From Pseudomonas sp. BGI-2 (GTDB taxonomy: Bacteria; Pseudomonadota; Gammaproteobacteria; Pseudomonadales; Pseudomonadaceae), in assembly GCF_004310295.1 (NCBI RefSeq), contig NZ_SISB01000031.1:19945-83944 (forward strand): DNA of 64,000 nucleotides, read 5' to 3'. Under the pieces are notes generated by a model. The model did no database searches, was not told where the DNA came from, and was given only the letters and a program-made list of their open reading frames with translations. This document shows positions 1 to 8,388 of this stretch, one piece after another. A program made the position numbers and the translations under genes. Each line of letters begins with the position of its first letter. The stretch's first letter is position 1.

Positions 1-1
1 C

Positions 2-808
2 CCCAACAGAGACACCCAGCTGTGCATGTCGCTTTCCGGGCGTCCCGGCAATTTCGGCCTGCGGTTTCACAATCATCTGTATGAACAACTGGGCCTGAAT
101 TTCTACTACAAGGCGTTCAACAGTCAGGACTTGCCAGGTGCTGTTGGCGGCATTCGTGCACTGGGCATTCGTGGCTGTGGCGTGTCGATGCCGTTCAAGG
201 AAGCCTGCATTACGCTGGTTGATGAACTGGACGCGTCCGCTGCGGCCATTCAATCGATCAATACCATCGTCAACACCGATGGCCACCTCAAGGCCTACAA
301 CACCGATTACATCGCCATCGCCCAGCTGCTTGAAACCCATCAGGTGCCGAAGGAATCGACCTTTGCCCTGCGCGGCAGCGGCGGCATGGCCAAGGCCGTG
401 GCCAGTGCCCTGCGCGATGGCGGCTATAAAAATGGCCTGATCGTGGCCCGTAACGAGCGCGCCGGACGTGCGTTGGCTGAATCGCTGGGTTATCAGTGGC
501 AAGCGGAACTGGGCACGCAGCGCCCACAGATGTTGATCAACGTTACGCCGATTGGCATGAGTGGCGGACCTGAGGCCGATCAACTGGCGTTCGACGCTGA
601 AACCATTGCTGCTGCGGAGACGGTCTTCGATGTGGTGGCGATTCCCTCGGAAACACCGCTGATCGTGCGTGGTCGTGCCGAGGGGAAACGCGTTATTACC
701 GGACTGGAAGTGATCGCAATCCAGGCGCTTGAGCAGTTTGTCCTGTACACCGGCGTACGGCCGACGGATGAGCAGTTTCATAAAGCGGTGGAGTTTGCCC
801 GTAGCTGA
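2..808 (+). CDS. Shikimate dehydrogenase-like protein (5' end cut by window)
   Basis: The protein resembles the shikimate 5-dehydrogenase (AroE) family, which reduces 3-dehydroshikimate with NADPH in the cytoplasm. The reading frame is already open at base 2, so the true start lies just outside the window; the first internal ATG is at 26. The substrate-site lysine sits in VSMPFKE, the catalytic aspartate in NTDY, and a dinucleotide-binding loop reads GSGGMA. The remaining C-terminal part is complete. It differs enough from housekeeping AroE to be one of the AroE-like paralogues (SdhL/YdiB-type) whose substrate may be quinate or another hydroaromatic compound. No aro genes are near it here. 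Confidence 0.8.
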   Translation, partial: PNRDTQLCMSLSGRPGNFGLRFHNHLYEQLGLNFYYKAFNSQDLPGAVGGIRALGIRGCGVSMPFKEACITLVDELDASAAAIQSINTIVNTDGHLKAYNTDYIAIAQLLETHQVPKESTFALRGSGGMAKAVASALRDGGYKNGLIVARNERAGRALAESLGYQWQAELGTQRPQMLINVTPIGMSGGPEADQLAFDAETIAAAETVFDVVAIPSETPLIVRGRAEGKRVITGLEVIAIQALEQFVLYTGVRPTDEQFHKAVEFARS

Positions 809-838
809 TCAGTCAGGTTGTCTGTTGACTGTACCGGC

Positions 839-935
839 CCCTTCGCGAGCAAGCCCGCTTCCACAGTAGATCGGCGCCGTAAACAAACTTTGTGATTGGC
901 GGAGAACCCCTGTGGGAGCGGGCTTGCTCGCGAAT
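839..935. repeat. REP pair (inverted, family A)
   Basis: Two copies of the REP core, roughly TGTGGGAGCGGGCTTGCTCG, lie in opposite orientation (about 841-865 and 911-934) with a 45-base spacer. This is the palindromic pair arrangement (BIME-like) typical of Pseudomonas REP elements. It fills the gap between two genes. Confidence 0.9.
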
Positions 936-1053
936 GCCGCAACTCGGTCTCCGGGCTAGCCCATTCGGTTGCCGCAACATTCCCCGCCTATACTCCTCGC
1001 CAGCAAGCAAAGACTTGCCCCCCCCCAACAAACAAACCGTGACCGAGGTTTCC

Positions 1054-1572
1054 ATGCATCCCCCCATTCTCAACCTGAATCAGGTCGAACTCGAACCGTT
1101 GCCCGAAGCCCTGGCGCCCACCGGTGAAACCGCCAACCGCTATCAGCAGAGAATGGCCCGCGTCGGTCAGCAGCTGGGGGCTCAGAAACTGGGATATCGC
1201 CTATATGTGCTGGAACCCGGCATGCGTGGCAGCCCGTTTCACAGTCATCGGGTCAACGAGGAGATGTTTTACGTCGTGGCCGGGGAAGGGGAGGTTCGCC
1301 TCGGTGCAGAACGTTTTCCGATCCGCGCCGGTGACGTGATCGCGTGCCCGCCGGGCGGTCCTGAAGCCGCGCACCAGATCATCAACAACAGCAATGGCGA
1401 ACTGCGCTACCTGGCGGTCAGCACCCAGCAATCGCCGGAGATTTGCGAGTACCCGGATTCCGGCAAATACGCTGTGATGGACGACTTCATGGTCGACGCC
1501 GAAGGCAATGCCTCAGGCTTCGTCGCCATCGCCCGACCGGGTGACGGCGTGGATTACTGGGATGGCGAATAA
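1054..1572 (+). CDS. Cupin-domain protein
   Basis: This 172-residue protein has a single cupin barrel. The metal-binding motif 1 is FHSHRVNEEMFYVVAGEGEV (about residues 65-84: two His and a Glu), and motif 2 covers the GDVIACPPGGPEAAH stretch. Proteins of this type bind a metal and may be small dioxygenases, isomerases or sensors; the substrate cannot be read from sequence. The start at 1054 follows a GAGG ribosome site and fits the usual length. An open frame extends further upstream but runs through the REP pair, so the longer start is unlikely. Flanked by repeats on both sides, it looks monocistronic. Confidence 0.82.
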   Translation: MHPPILNLNQVELEPLPEALAPTGETANRYQQRMARVGQQLGAQKLGYRLYVLEPGMRGSPFHSHRVNEEMFYVVAGEGEVRLGAERFPIRAGDVIACPPGGPEAAHQIINNSNGELRYLAVSTQQSPEICEYPDSGKYAVMDDFMVDAEGNASGFVAIARPGDGVDYWDGE

Positions 1573-1593
1573 CCTTCCAGGCATGGCGCGGAT

Positions 1594-1748
1594 CCCTGTA
1601 GCCGTTGCCGAGCTTGCGAGGCTGCGTCCGGCTGCGCAGCAGTCGTTAAATCATGCGCTGCGGAGTGTCAGGTAAATCTTGCTTACCGGGTTTACGACTG
1701 CTGCGCAGCCGGACGCAGCCTCGCAGGCTCGACAGCTGCTACAGGGGA
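1594..1748. repeat. Long inverted repeat (REP family B)
   Basis: Two arms, each containing GCGAGGCTGCGTCCGGCTGC or its complement, face each other and are bounded by CCCTGTAGC / GCTACAGGG. The unit is longer than the family A elements and recurs at 40550-40680 and 44076-44238. Confidence 0.85.
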
Positions 1749-1757
1749 TCGCGTTGG

Positions 1758-2405
1758 TTATTCGAGGCGGGCCAGGCGTTCTTCCAGCGCTGCAATCCGC
1801 GCTTCAAGCTCTTCGATCCGCTCAACCGACACGCCGCTGCCGGCACCGCGTTCAGCCGGGTTTTGCCGGGCCGCAAGGATGACCTCGATATCCGCCGGAT
1901 CACCCAACGCATGCATATAGCGGTCTTCTCGCTGCCCGGCCTGACGTGGAATCAACAACGCCAGACCACGAGCAATCAAGCGCTCCAGTTGATGCACAAC
2001 CTGTTCGGCGTCTTCAAAATCATGCATGCGGCCACTGCGGGTCAGCAGTTCATTGACCGTCTGCGGACCGCGCAGAAATAGAAGCCCCGCCAGAATCACC
2101 TGTGCCGGCACCAGTTCCAGCGCCTTGTCGACCTTATGTTCCCAGCGATCGGCACGGCTGCCCATCACCAGTTTGGTAAAGCCGCGACCTTCAAGGGCGC
2201 GCAGGCTCTGGCCGACCTGACCCTGGGTGAGGTTCATCACCGGTTCGCGACTGGTTTTCTGGTTGCAGGCAATCACCAGCGCATTAAGGGTCAACGGATA
2301 CGTTTCCGGGCTGGTGGCCTGCTTCTCGATCAACGAGCCCAGAATGCGGATTTCCGCGCTGTTGAGCCGCGGCTCGTCGAAGGTCGTTTCTTGCTCAGTG
2401 CTCAT
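1758..2405 (-). CDS. YceH family protein (DUF480)
   Basis: This 215-residue protein matches the YceH/DUF480 family: two winged-helix-like domains (about 15-90 and 100-175) and a C-terminal coiled coil of heptads around ELEARIAALEERLARLE. The family motif near the N-terminus, LNSAEIRILGSLIEKQATSP, is intact. The function is not established; the fold suggests DNA or protein binding. It is divergent from the DUF1993 gene, with about 140 bases between the starts. Confidence 0.85.
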   Translation of the reverse strand: MSTEQETTFDEPRLNSAEIRILGSLIEKQATSPETYPLTLNALVIACNQKTSREPVMNLTQGQVGQSLRALEGRGFTKLVMGSRADRWEHKVDKALELVPAQVILAGLLFLRGPQTVNELLTRSGRMHDFEDAEQVVHQLERLIARGLALLIPRQAGQREDRYMHALGDPADIEVILAARQNPAERGAGSGVSVERIEELEARIAALEERLARLE

Positions 2406-2544
2406 CGCGCTTTTCCCTATGCAGTCGAAGCATGCAGTCGAAGCCGCCTAGCCTAATCCTTGCTGGATAAAAGACAAGCCGCAGGAGGGGCGGGCATGGC
2501 TATAATCGGCCCACGTTTCCCTCCTGTCACCACACGAGACTGTT

Positions 2545-3054
2545 ATGACTATTTCCCTGTATGCCGCTTCCGTTCCGGTTTTCAAACAAATGCTCAGCGC
2601 CCTGAGCGACGTTCTGAACAAGGCTGAAGCCCACGCTACCGCCAAGAACATTGACCCGAACGCGTTCCTGCAAGCCCGCCTGTACCCGGACATGTTCCCG
2701 CTGGTGCGTCAGGTGCAGATCGCCGTTGATTTCGCCAAAGGCGTTTCCTCGCGTCTGGCCGAGATCGAAGTGCCGAAATATGACGACACCGAAACCACCT
2801 TCGCCGAACTGCAAGCTTTGATCGCCAAGGTCCTGGCTTACATCGGCGAGATCAAACCTGAGCAGATCGACGGAAAGGAAGGCATCGAGATCGTGACTCG
2901 TCCAGGCACGCCGAAAGAGAAGCGCTTCAGTGGACAGGCTTACTTGTTGACCTACGGCCTGCCGCAGTTCTTCTTCCACGTCACCACCGCTTACGCATTG
3001 CTGCGTCACAACGGTGTTGAAGTGGGCAAGCGCGATTACATGGGCGCGTTCTAA
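2545..3054 (+). CDS. DUF1993 domain protein
   Basis: This 169-residue protein fits the DUF1993 family over its whole length. It has an N-terminal helix MTISLYAASVPVFKQML, a conserved RLYPDMFPLVRQVQIA block near residues 45-60, and a C-terminal FFHVTTAYALLRHNG block. The family has the four-helix bundle shape of DinB-like proteins; no biochemical role is settled. A perfect TATAAT box lies at 2501-2506, about 40 bases upstream, and the gene ends in a strong terminator, so it is probably a single-gene unit. Confidence 0.87.
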   Translation: MTISLYAASVPVFKQMLSALSDVLNKAEAHATAKNIDPNAFLQARLYPDMFPLVRQVQIAVDFAKGVSSRLAEIEVPKYDDTETTFAELQALIAKVLAYIGEIKPEQIDGKEGIEIVTRPGTPKEKRFSGQAYLLTYGLPQFFFHVTTAYALLRHNGVEVGKRDYMGAF

Positions 3055-3069
3055 ACCGCCCCGCGCACT

Positions 3070-3107
3070 AAAAAGCCCGCCAAGGTGCAAGCCTTGGCGG
3101 GCTTTTT
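3070..3107 (+). terminator. Rho-independent terminator after the DUF1993 gene
   Basis: The stem AAGCCCGCCAAGG / CCTTGGCGGGCTT closes a short loop and is followed by a T tract. The upstream A tract makes it usable from both strands, so it may also stop sstT transcription. Confidence 0.9.
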
Positions 3108-3119
3108 GTTTTTGCCCTC

Positions 3120-3187
3120 TGTAGGAGCCAGGCTTGCCGGCGAAGGCGATTATGAGGACGCCTTCGCCGGCAAGCCTGGCTCCTACA
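3120..3187. repeat. REP pair (family A)
   Basis: Inverted arms TGTAGGAGCCAGGCTTGCCG and complement around a short spacer, lying between the terminator and the end of sstT. Confidence 0.9.
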
Positions 3188-3197
3188 AGGGGCGGTG

Positions 3198-4430
3198 TTA
3201 CGCCAGGCGTTCGGCTTTCGCGTCTTCACCCAGGCACGCAGCAGCAGTGAACAGCACATCGGTGGACGAGTTCAGCGCGGTCTCCGCCGAATCCTGCAAC
3301 ACACCAATAATGAAACCGACCGCCACCACCTGCATGGCGATTTCACTCGGAATGCCAAACAGGCTGCACGCCAGCGGAATCAGCAACAACGAACCGCCGG
3401 CTACACCCGAAGCGCCACACGCACAGATCGCCGCCACCACACTGAGCAGAATGGCGGTCGGAATATCCACGGCGATGCCCAGGGTATGCACGGCCGCCAG
3501 CGTCAGCACGGTAATGGTGATCGCCGCGCCGGCCATGTTGATGGTGGCGCCGAGCGGAATCGACACCGAGTAAGTGTCTTCGTGCAGGCCCAGGCGCTTG
3601 CTCAATTCCAGGTTGACCGGAATGTTAGCCGCCGAGCTGCGGGTGAAGAACGCGGTGATGCCGCTTTCCCGCAGGCAGGTCAGCACCAGCGGATACGGAT
3701 TGCGACGCAGTTTCCAGAACACGATCACCGGGTTCATCACCAGCGCCACGAACAGCATGCAGCCCAGTAGCACGGCCAGCAGATGCATGTAACCGAGCAA
3801 CGCGCCGAAGCCGGACGTGGCGAGGGTCGACGCGACGAGGCCGAAGATCCCCAGCGGCGCGAACCGAATCACCAGGCGCACGATCAGGGTCACACCATTG
3901 GACAAGTCGCCGAGCACCTCACGAGTGGTGTCACCGGCATGGCGAATCGCAACGCCCATGCCGATCGCCCAGGCCAGAATGCCGATGAAATTGGCGTTCA
4001 TCAGCGCGCTGACCGGATTGTCGACCACGCTGAGCAGCAAACTTTGTAGCACTTCGCTGATGCCGCCCGGCGCGGTCACCGCGACGTCCTGTGTGGCCAA
4101 TACCAGGCTGGAGGGAAACAACGTACTGGCAACCACCGCCACGACCGCGGCGGCAAACGTGCCCAGCAGGTACAAGAACAGAATCGGCCGGATGTGGGTT
4201 TCCTGGCCGTGCTTATGGTTGGCGATCGAGGCCATGACCAGCACGAACACCAGAATCGGCGCGACGGCTTTCAGCGCCGAAACGAAGACCTTGCCGATGA
4301 ACGCCGTGGACTTCGCCACGTCCGGCGCGAACAGTGCCAGGGCAATCCCGGCGATCAGGCCGATGATGATTTGCGAGACCAGGCTCAAGCGTTTCAAGCG
4401 TTGCAATAGCGAAGGGGATGAAGCAGTCAT
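3198..4430 (-). CDS. sstT: Serine/threonine:sodium symporter SstT
   Basis: The 410-residue protein is a dicarboxylate/amino acid:cation symporter (DAACS) of the inner membrane that takes up serine and threonine with Na+. It is highly hydrophobic with about nine membrane segments. The serine-rich re-entrant loop FFTRSSAANIPV (about 270-281), the metal/substrate motif GATINMAGAAI and the glycine-rich ACGASGVAGGSLLLIP stretch are all present, and the length is typical. It stands alone: a REP pair follows it, and the MFS gene upstream is transcribed the other way. Confidence 0.92.
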   Translation of the reverse strand: MTASSPSLLQRLKRLSLVSQIIIGLIAGIALALFAPDVAKSTAFIGKVFVSALKAVAPILVFVLVMASIANHKHGQETHIRPILFLYLLGTFAAAVVAVVASTLFPSSLVLATQDVAVTAPGGISEVLQSLLLSVVDNPVSALMNANFIGILAWAIGMGVAIRHAGDTTREVLGDLSNGVTLIVRLVIRFAPLGIFGLVASTLATSGFGALLGYMHLLAVLLGCMLFVALVMNPVIVFWKLRRNPYPLVLTCLRESGITAFFTRSSAANIPVNLELSKRLGLHEDTYSVSIPLGATINMAGAAITITVLTLAAVHTLGIAVDIPTAILLSVVAAICACGASGVAGGSLLLIPLACSLFGIPSEIAMQVVAVGFIIGVLQDSAETALNSSTDVLFTAAACLGEDAKAERLA

Positions 4431-4710
4431 AAAACGGCATCTCTGATTATTAGGTGCGGGGGTGTCGCGACATCGCGGCCATTAAAGGGCGGATGAACAG
4501 GGTGTACGAATCGCAGGGCGCGGACTTTATCACAGCGTGGTCTTCATCCTTCAGACCTGTGACGATCTGTCGCCCGCGTGATCAACGAGATCGGCAGGTT
4601 CGTGCAACCCTGATCGGAAACACTCTGTTAACATTGCGCATCCTCATTTTCAAGTCATGCCAGTGGGCCTTCGGGCTATCGCTGGTGTCGTCGTTTTTCT
4701 GGAGTTCTGC

Positions 4711-5865
4711 ATGCTGTTGCCCATCCTTCTGTTGTCGGCCGCCGGTTTTACCGTGCTGACCACGGAATTCATCATCGTCGGCCTGTTGCCGGCGATTGCC
4801 CGAGACCTTGAAGTCAGCATTCCCCAGGCGGGTTTGCTGGTCACCTTGTTCGCCTTCACCGTTGCGGCGTTCGGGCCGTTCCTGACCGCGTACTTCGCCA
4901 GGTTCGAGCGGCGCAAGCTGTTCATCTCGGTGCTGATCATGTTCGGTCTGGCCAACACCCTTGCGGCGTTTGCGCCGAACATCTGGGTGATGTCCGTCGC
5001 CCGGCTGATCCCCGCGCTGGGGCTGCCGGTGTTCTGGGCGCTGGCCAGTGAAACCGCCGTGGACATCGTCGGGCCGGACTACGCCGGTCGGGCCATCGCC
5101 AAGATCGGTTTTGGCATCGTCTGCGCCACGGTGTTCGGCATTCCTGTCGGCACACTGATTTCCGACGCGTTCGGCTGGCGCAGTGCCTTTGGCATTCTGG
5201 CGGTGATCGCGTTTGCCAAGGCGTTGCTGCTGTTTATCTACCTGCCGAAAACCAACCTGCATCAGCACCAGGTGAGCTTCCGTTCGCAGTTCAAGATCCT
5301 GCGCAGCCCGTTGATGCTGGGGCATGTGTTGCTGTCGGTCCTGGTGTTCAGCGGCATGTTCACCGCTTACACCTACCTCGCGGATATCCTTGAACGCCTC
5401 GCCGGTTTCAACGGCACGGTGGTCGGCTGGTGCTTGATGGGCTTTGGCGCGGTCGGTTTGATCGGCAACTCATTGGGCGGTCGCGCGGTGGACCGTCATC
5501 CGCTGATCGCCTCGATGATGTTCTGCGCGTTCATGATCGCCGGCATGGTGGCGTTGGTGCCGAACATTCATTCGCCGCTCGGTCTGGCGGCGGCGATGGG
5601 GATCTGGGGCGTGACCCAGGCCGCGTTGTTCCTGGTCAGCCATGTGCGATTGATGAAGGCGGCGCCCGAGGCTCCGGCCTTTGCCGCGTCGCTGAACATT
5701 GCCGGGGCCAACCTCGGCATCGGTCTGGGCGCGATGGTCGGCGGACGCGTGATTGACAGCGTTGGCCTGGGCGGGCTGGGTTTTGCGGCGGCGGTTTTTA
5801 TCCTGGTTTCGATTCTCCTGGCCATGGCGCTGATGACCATGAAGCCGCGCGAAGTCTGCGCCTGA
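4711..5865 (+). CDS. MFS transporter, drug/sugar exporter type (DHA1)
   Basis: This 384-residue protein has the twelve-helix pattern of the major facilitator superfamily and resembles AraJ/Bmr-like proton-driven exporters. The N-terminal block VLTTEFIIVGLLPAIARDL is characteristic of that subgroup. The start at 4711 is preceded by GGAG at proper distance; an in-frame ATG at 4657 would add 18 residues with a poorer ribosome site. It ends only four bases from the convergent LysR gene. The exported compound cannot be inferred. Confidence 0.85.
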   Translation: MLLPILLLSAAGFTVLTTEFIIVGLLPAIARDLEVSIPQAGLLVTLFAFTVAAFGPFLTAYFARFERRKLFISVLIMFGLANTLAAFAPNIWVMSVARLIPALGLPVFWALASETAVDIVGPDYAGRAIAKIGFGIVCATVFGIPVGTLISDAFGWRSAFGILAVIAFAKALLLFIYLPKTNLHQHQVSFRSQFKILRSPLMLGHVLLSVLVFSGMFTAYTYLADILERLAGFNGTVVGWCLMGFGAVGLIGNSLGGRAVDRHPLIASMMFCAFMIAGMVALVPNIHSPLGLAAAMGIWGVTQAALFLVSHVRLMKAAPEAPAFAASLNIAGANLGIGLGAMVGGRVIDSVGLGGLGFAAAVFILVSILLAMALMTMKPREVCA

Positions 5866-5869
5866 CCCT

Positions 5870-6769
5870 TCACAGCTCGGTGAACAGTTCGCGTCGGGCA
5901 CCTTCGGTAATCGCCACAATGCCGGGGTGCTTGACCTTGCGTTCCACCGAAATGGCGTAGAACGACTCCGTCACGGCATCGGTCTGGCCAATCAACTCCA
6001 CGCCATACTGGCGTTTCACTTCGTCGGCAATCACACTCGGGCCGATGAAAATTCCGCTGCCGGATTGACCGAAAGCCTGCATCAGCGCGCTGTCGTCGAA
6101 TTCGCCGACGATGCGCGGCTGGATCTGCTGTTCGGCAAACCAGCGTTGCAAACGGCTGCGTACCACGGTTTCCGGCCCAGGAATCAGCAGCGGTGCGCCG
6201 TGCAGGCTGCGCGGGAAATCCTGACCGTACTGCGCCGCCAGTTCAGCGGTGGCAAAGAAACTGATCCCGCATTCACCGAGTTTCTGGCTGTAACCCTTGA
6301 TGTCCAGGTGCGATGGCATCGGGCTGTCGGAAATCACCAGGTCGAGGCGCTGGATCGCCAGGTCGGCGAGCAAACGTTCGAGTTTGTCTTCGCGACAGGT
6401 GATGCGCAGCGGTTCACTCAATTCCATGGTCGGCGCAATCAGGCGATAGACGATGGATTTGGGCACCACATCCGCCACGCCAACCCGAAACAGGATCTGC
6501 TGTTCGTTGGGTTGCGCCCGCAGCATCAACTCCAGTTCGCCACCCAGCTGAAACATTTGCTCGGCGTAGGGCAGGGTTTGACGCCCGGCCTCCGTCAGCT
6601 CAAGCTGCCGGCCGACGCGTCGGAACAGCTCGATGCCATAGGTTTGTTCGAGCAAGGAAATCTGCCCGCTGATGGTCTGCGGCGTCAGGTTCAGCTGCTC
6701 ACAGGCGCGCACGATGCTGCCGGTCTTGGCCACCACCCAGAAGTAATGCAATTGCCGATAGTTGAGCAT
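5870..6769 (-). CDS. nhaR: LysR-family regulator, NhaR-like
   Basis: This 299-residue LysR protein has an N-terminal winged helix (NYRQLHYFWVVAKTGSIVRA, recognition helix near LTPQTISGQI) and a periplasmic-binding-like effector domain. Several stretches match enterobacterial NhaR: FRVGVADVVPKSIVYRL, LDLVISDSPMPS, GECGISFFATAEL and GEFDDSALMQAFG. NhaR in E. coli senses Na+ and activates nhaA and adhesin genes; no antiporter gene is next to it here, so its targets must lie elsewhere. It is convergent with the MFS gene. Confidence 0.85.
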   Translation of the reverse strand: MLNYRQLHYFWVVAKTGSIVRACEQLNLTPQTISGQISLLEQTYGIELFRRVGRQLELTEAGRQTLPYAEQMFQLGGELELMLRAQPNEQQILFRVGVADVVPKSIVYRLIAPTMELSEPLRITCREDKLERLLADLAIQRLDLVISDSPMPSHLDIKGYSQKLGECGISFFATAELAAQYGQDFPRSLHGAPLLIPGPETVVRSRLQRWFAEQQIQPRIVGEFDDSALMQAFGQSGSGIFIGPSVIADEVKRQYGVELIGQTDAVTESFYAISVERKVKHPGIVAITEGARRELFTEL

Positions 6770-6904
6770 GACGACCTACAGTTCGTGAAAAACGAAGTAT
6801 AACCGCTGAAAATACGAATTTTCCTGAAGTGTTTGCCTCCCTAGAATGCCTCGCTATCAACGGGCCATCGTTTCGGCCCGTTTTGTTCTATCGAGGAAAG
6901 CATC

Positions 6905-7147
6905 ATGAAGCTTAAAACCACGGCGCTGTTGATTACGTCTTTGCTGGTATTGGCCGGTTGCGACCAGGCCGAGAAGAGCGCACAGCAATTGATGGGCAAG
7001 GCCGCCGAAACCGCCAAACAAGCGATCGACGACACCCACAAAGCCGCCGAACAAGCGATCAGCGATGCCACCGGCGGACTGATCAGCAAGAAAGAATCAT
7101 CGAGCGAAGACGAGCAGAAAACCGAATCTTCGTCCCAGGAAATCTAA
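6905..7147 (+). CDS. Small lipoprotein, 80 aa
   Basis: The N-terminus is a lipoprotein signal peptide ending in the lipobox LVLAGC (Cys at residue 18). The mature part is an amphipathic, alanine/lysine-rich helix followed by a polar acidic tail rich in Ser, Glu and Lys. No enzymatic domain is visible; the composition resembles small envelope lipoproteins that form helices along the membrane or cell wall. GAGGAAAG before the ATG is a good ribosome site. The TerC gene follows after 26 bases and may be co-transcribed. Confidence 0.78.
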   Translation: MKLKTTALLITSLLVLAGCDQAEKSAQQLMGKAAETAKQAIDDTHKAAEQAISDATGGLISKKESSSEDEQKTESSSQEI

Positions 7148-7173
7148 ACCGTTTAACGAGTCAGGACTGACCC

Positions 7174-7923
7174 ATGGAATACCTTTTAGAACTTGCTGCA
7201 AGCCCCACTGCCTGGGTCGCCCTGGCCACGCTGATCGTCATGGAAATCGTACTCGGCATCGATAACCTGATCTTCATCTCGATCCTGACCAACAAGCTGC
7301 CCGAGCAGCATCGGCAGAAAGCACGCCGCATCGGGATCGGCATGGCGTTGATTCTGCGACTGGGCCTGCTGAGCACCATTGCGTTCATCGTTCAGTTGAC
7401 GGAGCCGGTGATCGATATTCTCGGCCACGCGTTCTCCTGGAAGGACATGATCCTGATCGCTGGTGGCCTGTTCCTGTTGTGGAAGGCGACGACCGAGATC
7501 CATCACAGCATGGACCCGGCACCGGATGATCCGAAGTCGGCGACCTCGACTGTGACCCTGGGCTTTGCTGCTGCGATCGGTCAGATCCTGATGCTGGACA
7601 TGGTGTTCTCCATCGACAGCATCATTACCGCAGTGGGCATGACCGAGCACTTGCCGATCATGATCATCGCCGTGGTGGTGTCGGTGCTGGTGATGTTGCT
7701 GGCGGCTGACCCTCTGGCCAAGTTCATCAACGACAACCCGACGGTGGTGATGCTGGCGCTGGGCTTCCTGATCATGATCGGCATGACGCTGATCGCTGAA
7801 GGTTTCGGTGCCCATGTGCCTAAGGGCTACGTCTACGCCGCCATGGCCTTCTCGGCGACGATCGAGGGGTTGAACATGATGTCGCGTCGGGCCAAGCAGA
7901 AGAAAATAGCGGCTGAAGCTTAA
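7174..7923 (+). CDS. TerC family integral membrane protein
   Basis: The 249-residue protein matches the TerC/YgdQ/YkoY family. It has about seven membrane helices with two inverted metal-binding motifs, MEIVLGIDNLIFIS (Glu24, Asp30) and MLDMVFSIDSIITAVG, and a histidine in TEIHHS. Members export Mn2+ or help metallate secreted proteins; tellurite resistance is the historical name. No manganese riboswitch was recognised upstream. A strong terminator follows. Confidence 0.9.
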   Translation: MEYLLELAASPTAWVALATLIVMEIVLGIDNLIFISILTNKLPEQHRQKARRIGIGMALILRLGLLSTIAFIVQLTEPVIDILGHAFSWKDMILIAGGLFLLWKATTEIHHSMDPAPDDPKSATSTVTLGFAAAIGQILMLDMVFSIDSIITAVGMTEHLPIMIIAVVVSVLVMLLAADPLAKFINDNPTVVMLALGFLIMIGMTLIAEGFGAHVPKGYVYAAMAFSATIEGLNMMSRRAKQKKIAAEA

Positions 7924-7936
7924 CCGGCGATAAACG

Positions 7937-7978
7937 AAACGGCCGCCTGCGCTCGAAAGAGCCCAGGCGGCCGTTTTT
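7937..7978 (+). terminator. Terminator after the TerC gene
   Basis: GC-rich stem AACGGCCGCCTG / CAGGCGGCCGTT with a T run. It also lies just downstream of the small convergent gene and could serve both. Confidence 0.9.
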
Positions 7979-7998
7979 GTTTATGAATTCGAAATAGG

Positions 7999-8169
7999 TC
8001 AGTGCGCGGTCACGTGACGTGCTGGCGGTTTATCGGTTTGCGCCACAGGCGCCGATTGAGCGGGGTGGTGATGGTGCCGCCGGGTAATCCGCAAAACGCC
8101 CCACAACATGGCGGCGGCCACCGCCAGCCAGCCGGAAATCAACATCACGATTGTCATTGTCAGGCTCAT
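7999..8169 (-). CDS. Small single-span membrane protein with His cluster
   Basis: A 56-residue protein: one hydrophobic segment (about residues 3-25) followed by a basic and histidine-rich stretch RITRRHHHHPAQ. The start at 8169 is set by a perfect AGGAGG ribosome site (8175-8180) five bases before the ATG; a longer frame upstream has no such site. The family is unknown. Four consecutive histidines facing the cytoplasm could bind metal, which would fit the neighbouring TerC gene, but that is inference. Confidence 0.68.
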   Translation of the reverse strand: MSLTMTIVMLISGWLAVAAAMLWGVLRITRRHHHHPAQSAPVAQTDKPPARHVTAH

Positions 8170-8388
8170 CAGTGCCTCCTCTTTGCCCTGCCGTGGGCAC
8201 ACACTCTCTGCAAATGACAGTCTAGTCGTTGCTGTGTTTCAGGCTATTGACCAAAGGTCGGCGTCATCAACCAGTTCGCTCTATCGAATGCGCTCGACTG
8301 CAGGTTAAGGCTATACCGCCGTCGCGTGGCGTCCTATGATCGACGGCCAAGCCGGGAGCGTGTTGCCTGGCGTCTGAACAAGAGAGTG

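Noticed and set aside
813..1073. Minus-strand frame over the REP pair
   Set aside because: It consists mostly of REP sequence read as protein.
7150..7173. Manganese riboswitch before the TerC gene
   Set aside because: The 26-base gap to the upstream lipoprotein gene is too short, and no such fold was recognised before the lipoprotein.
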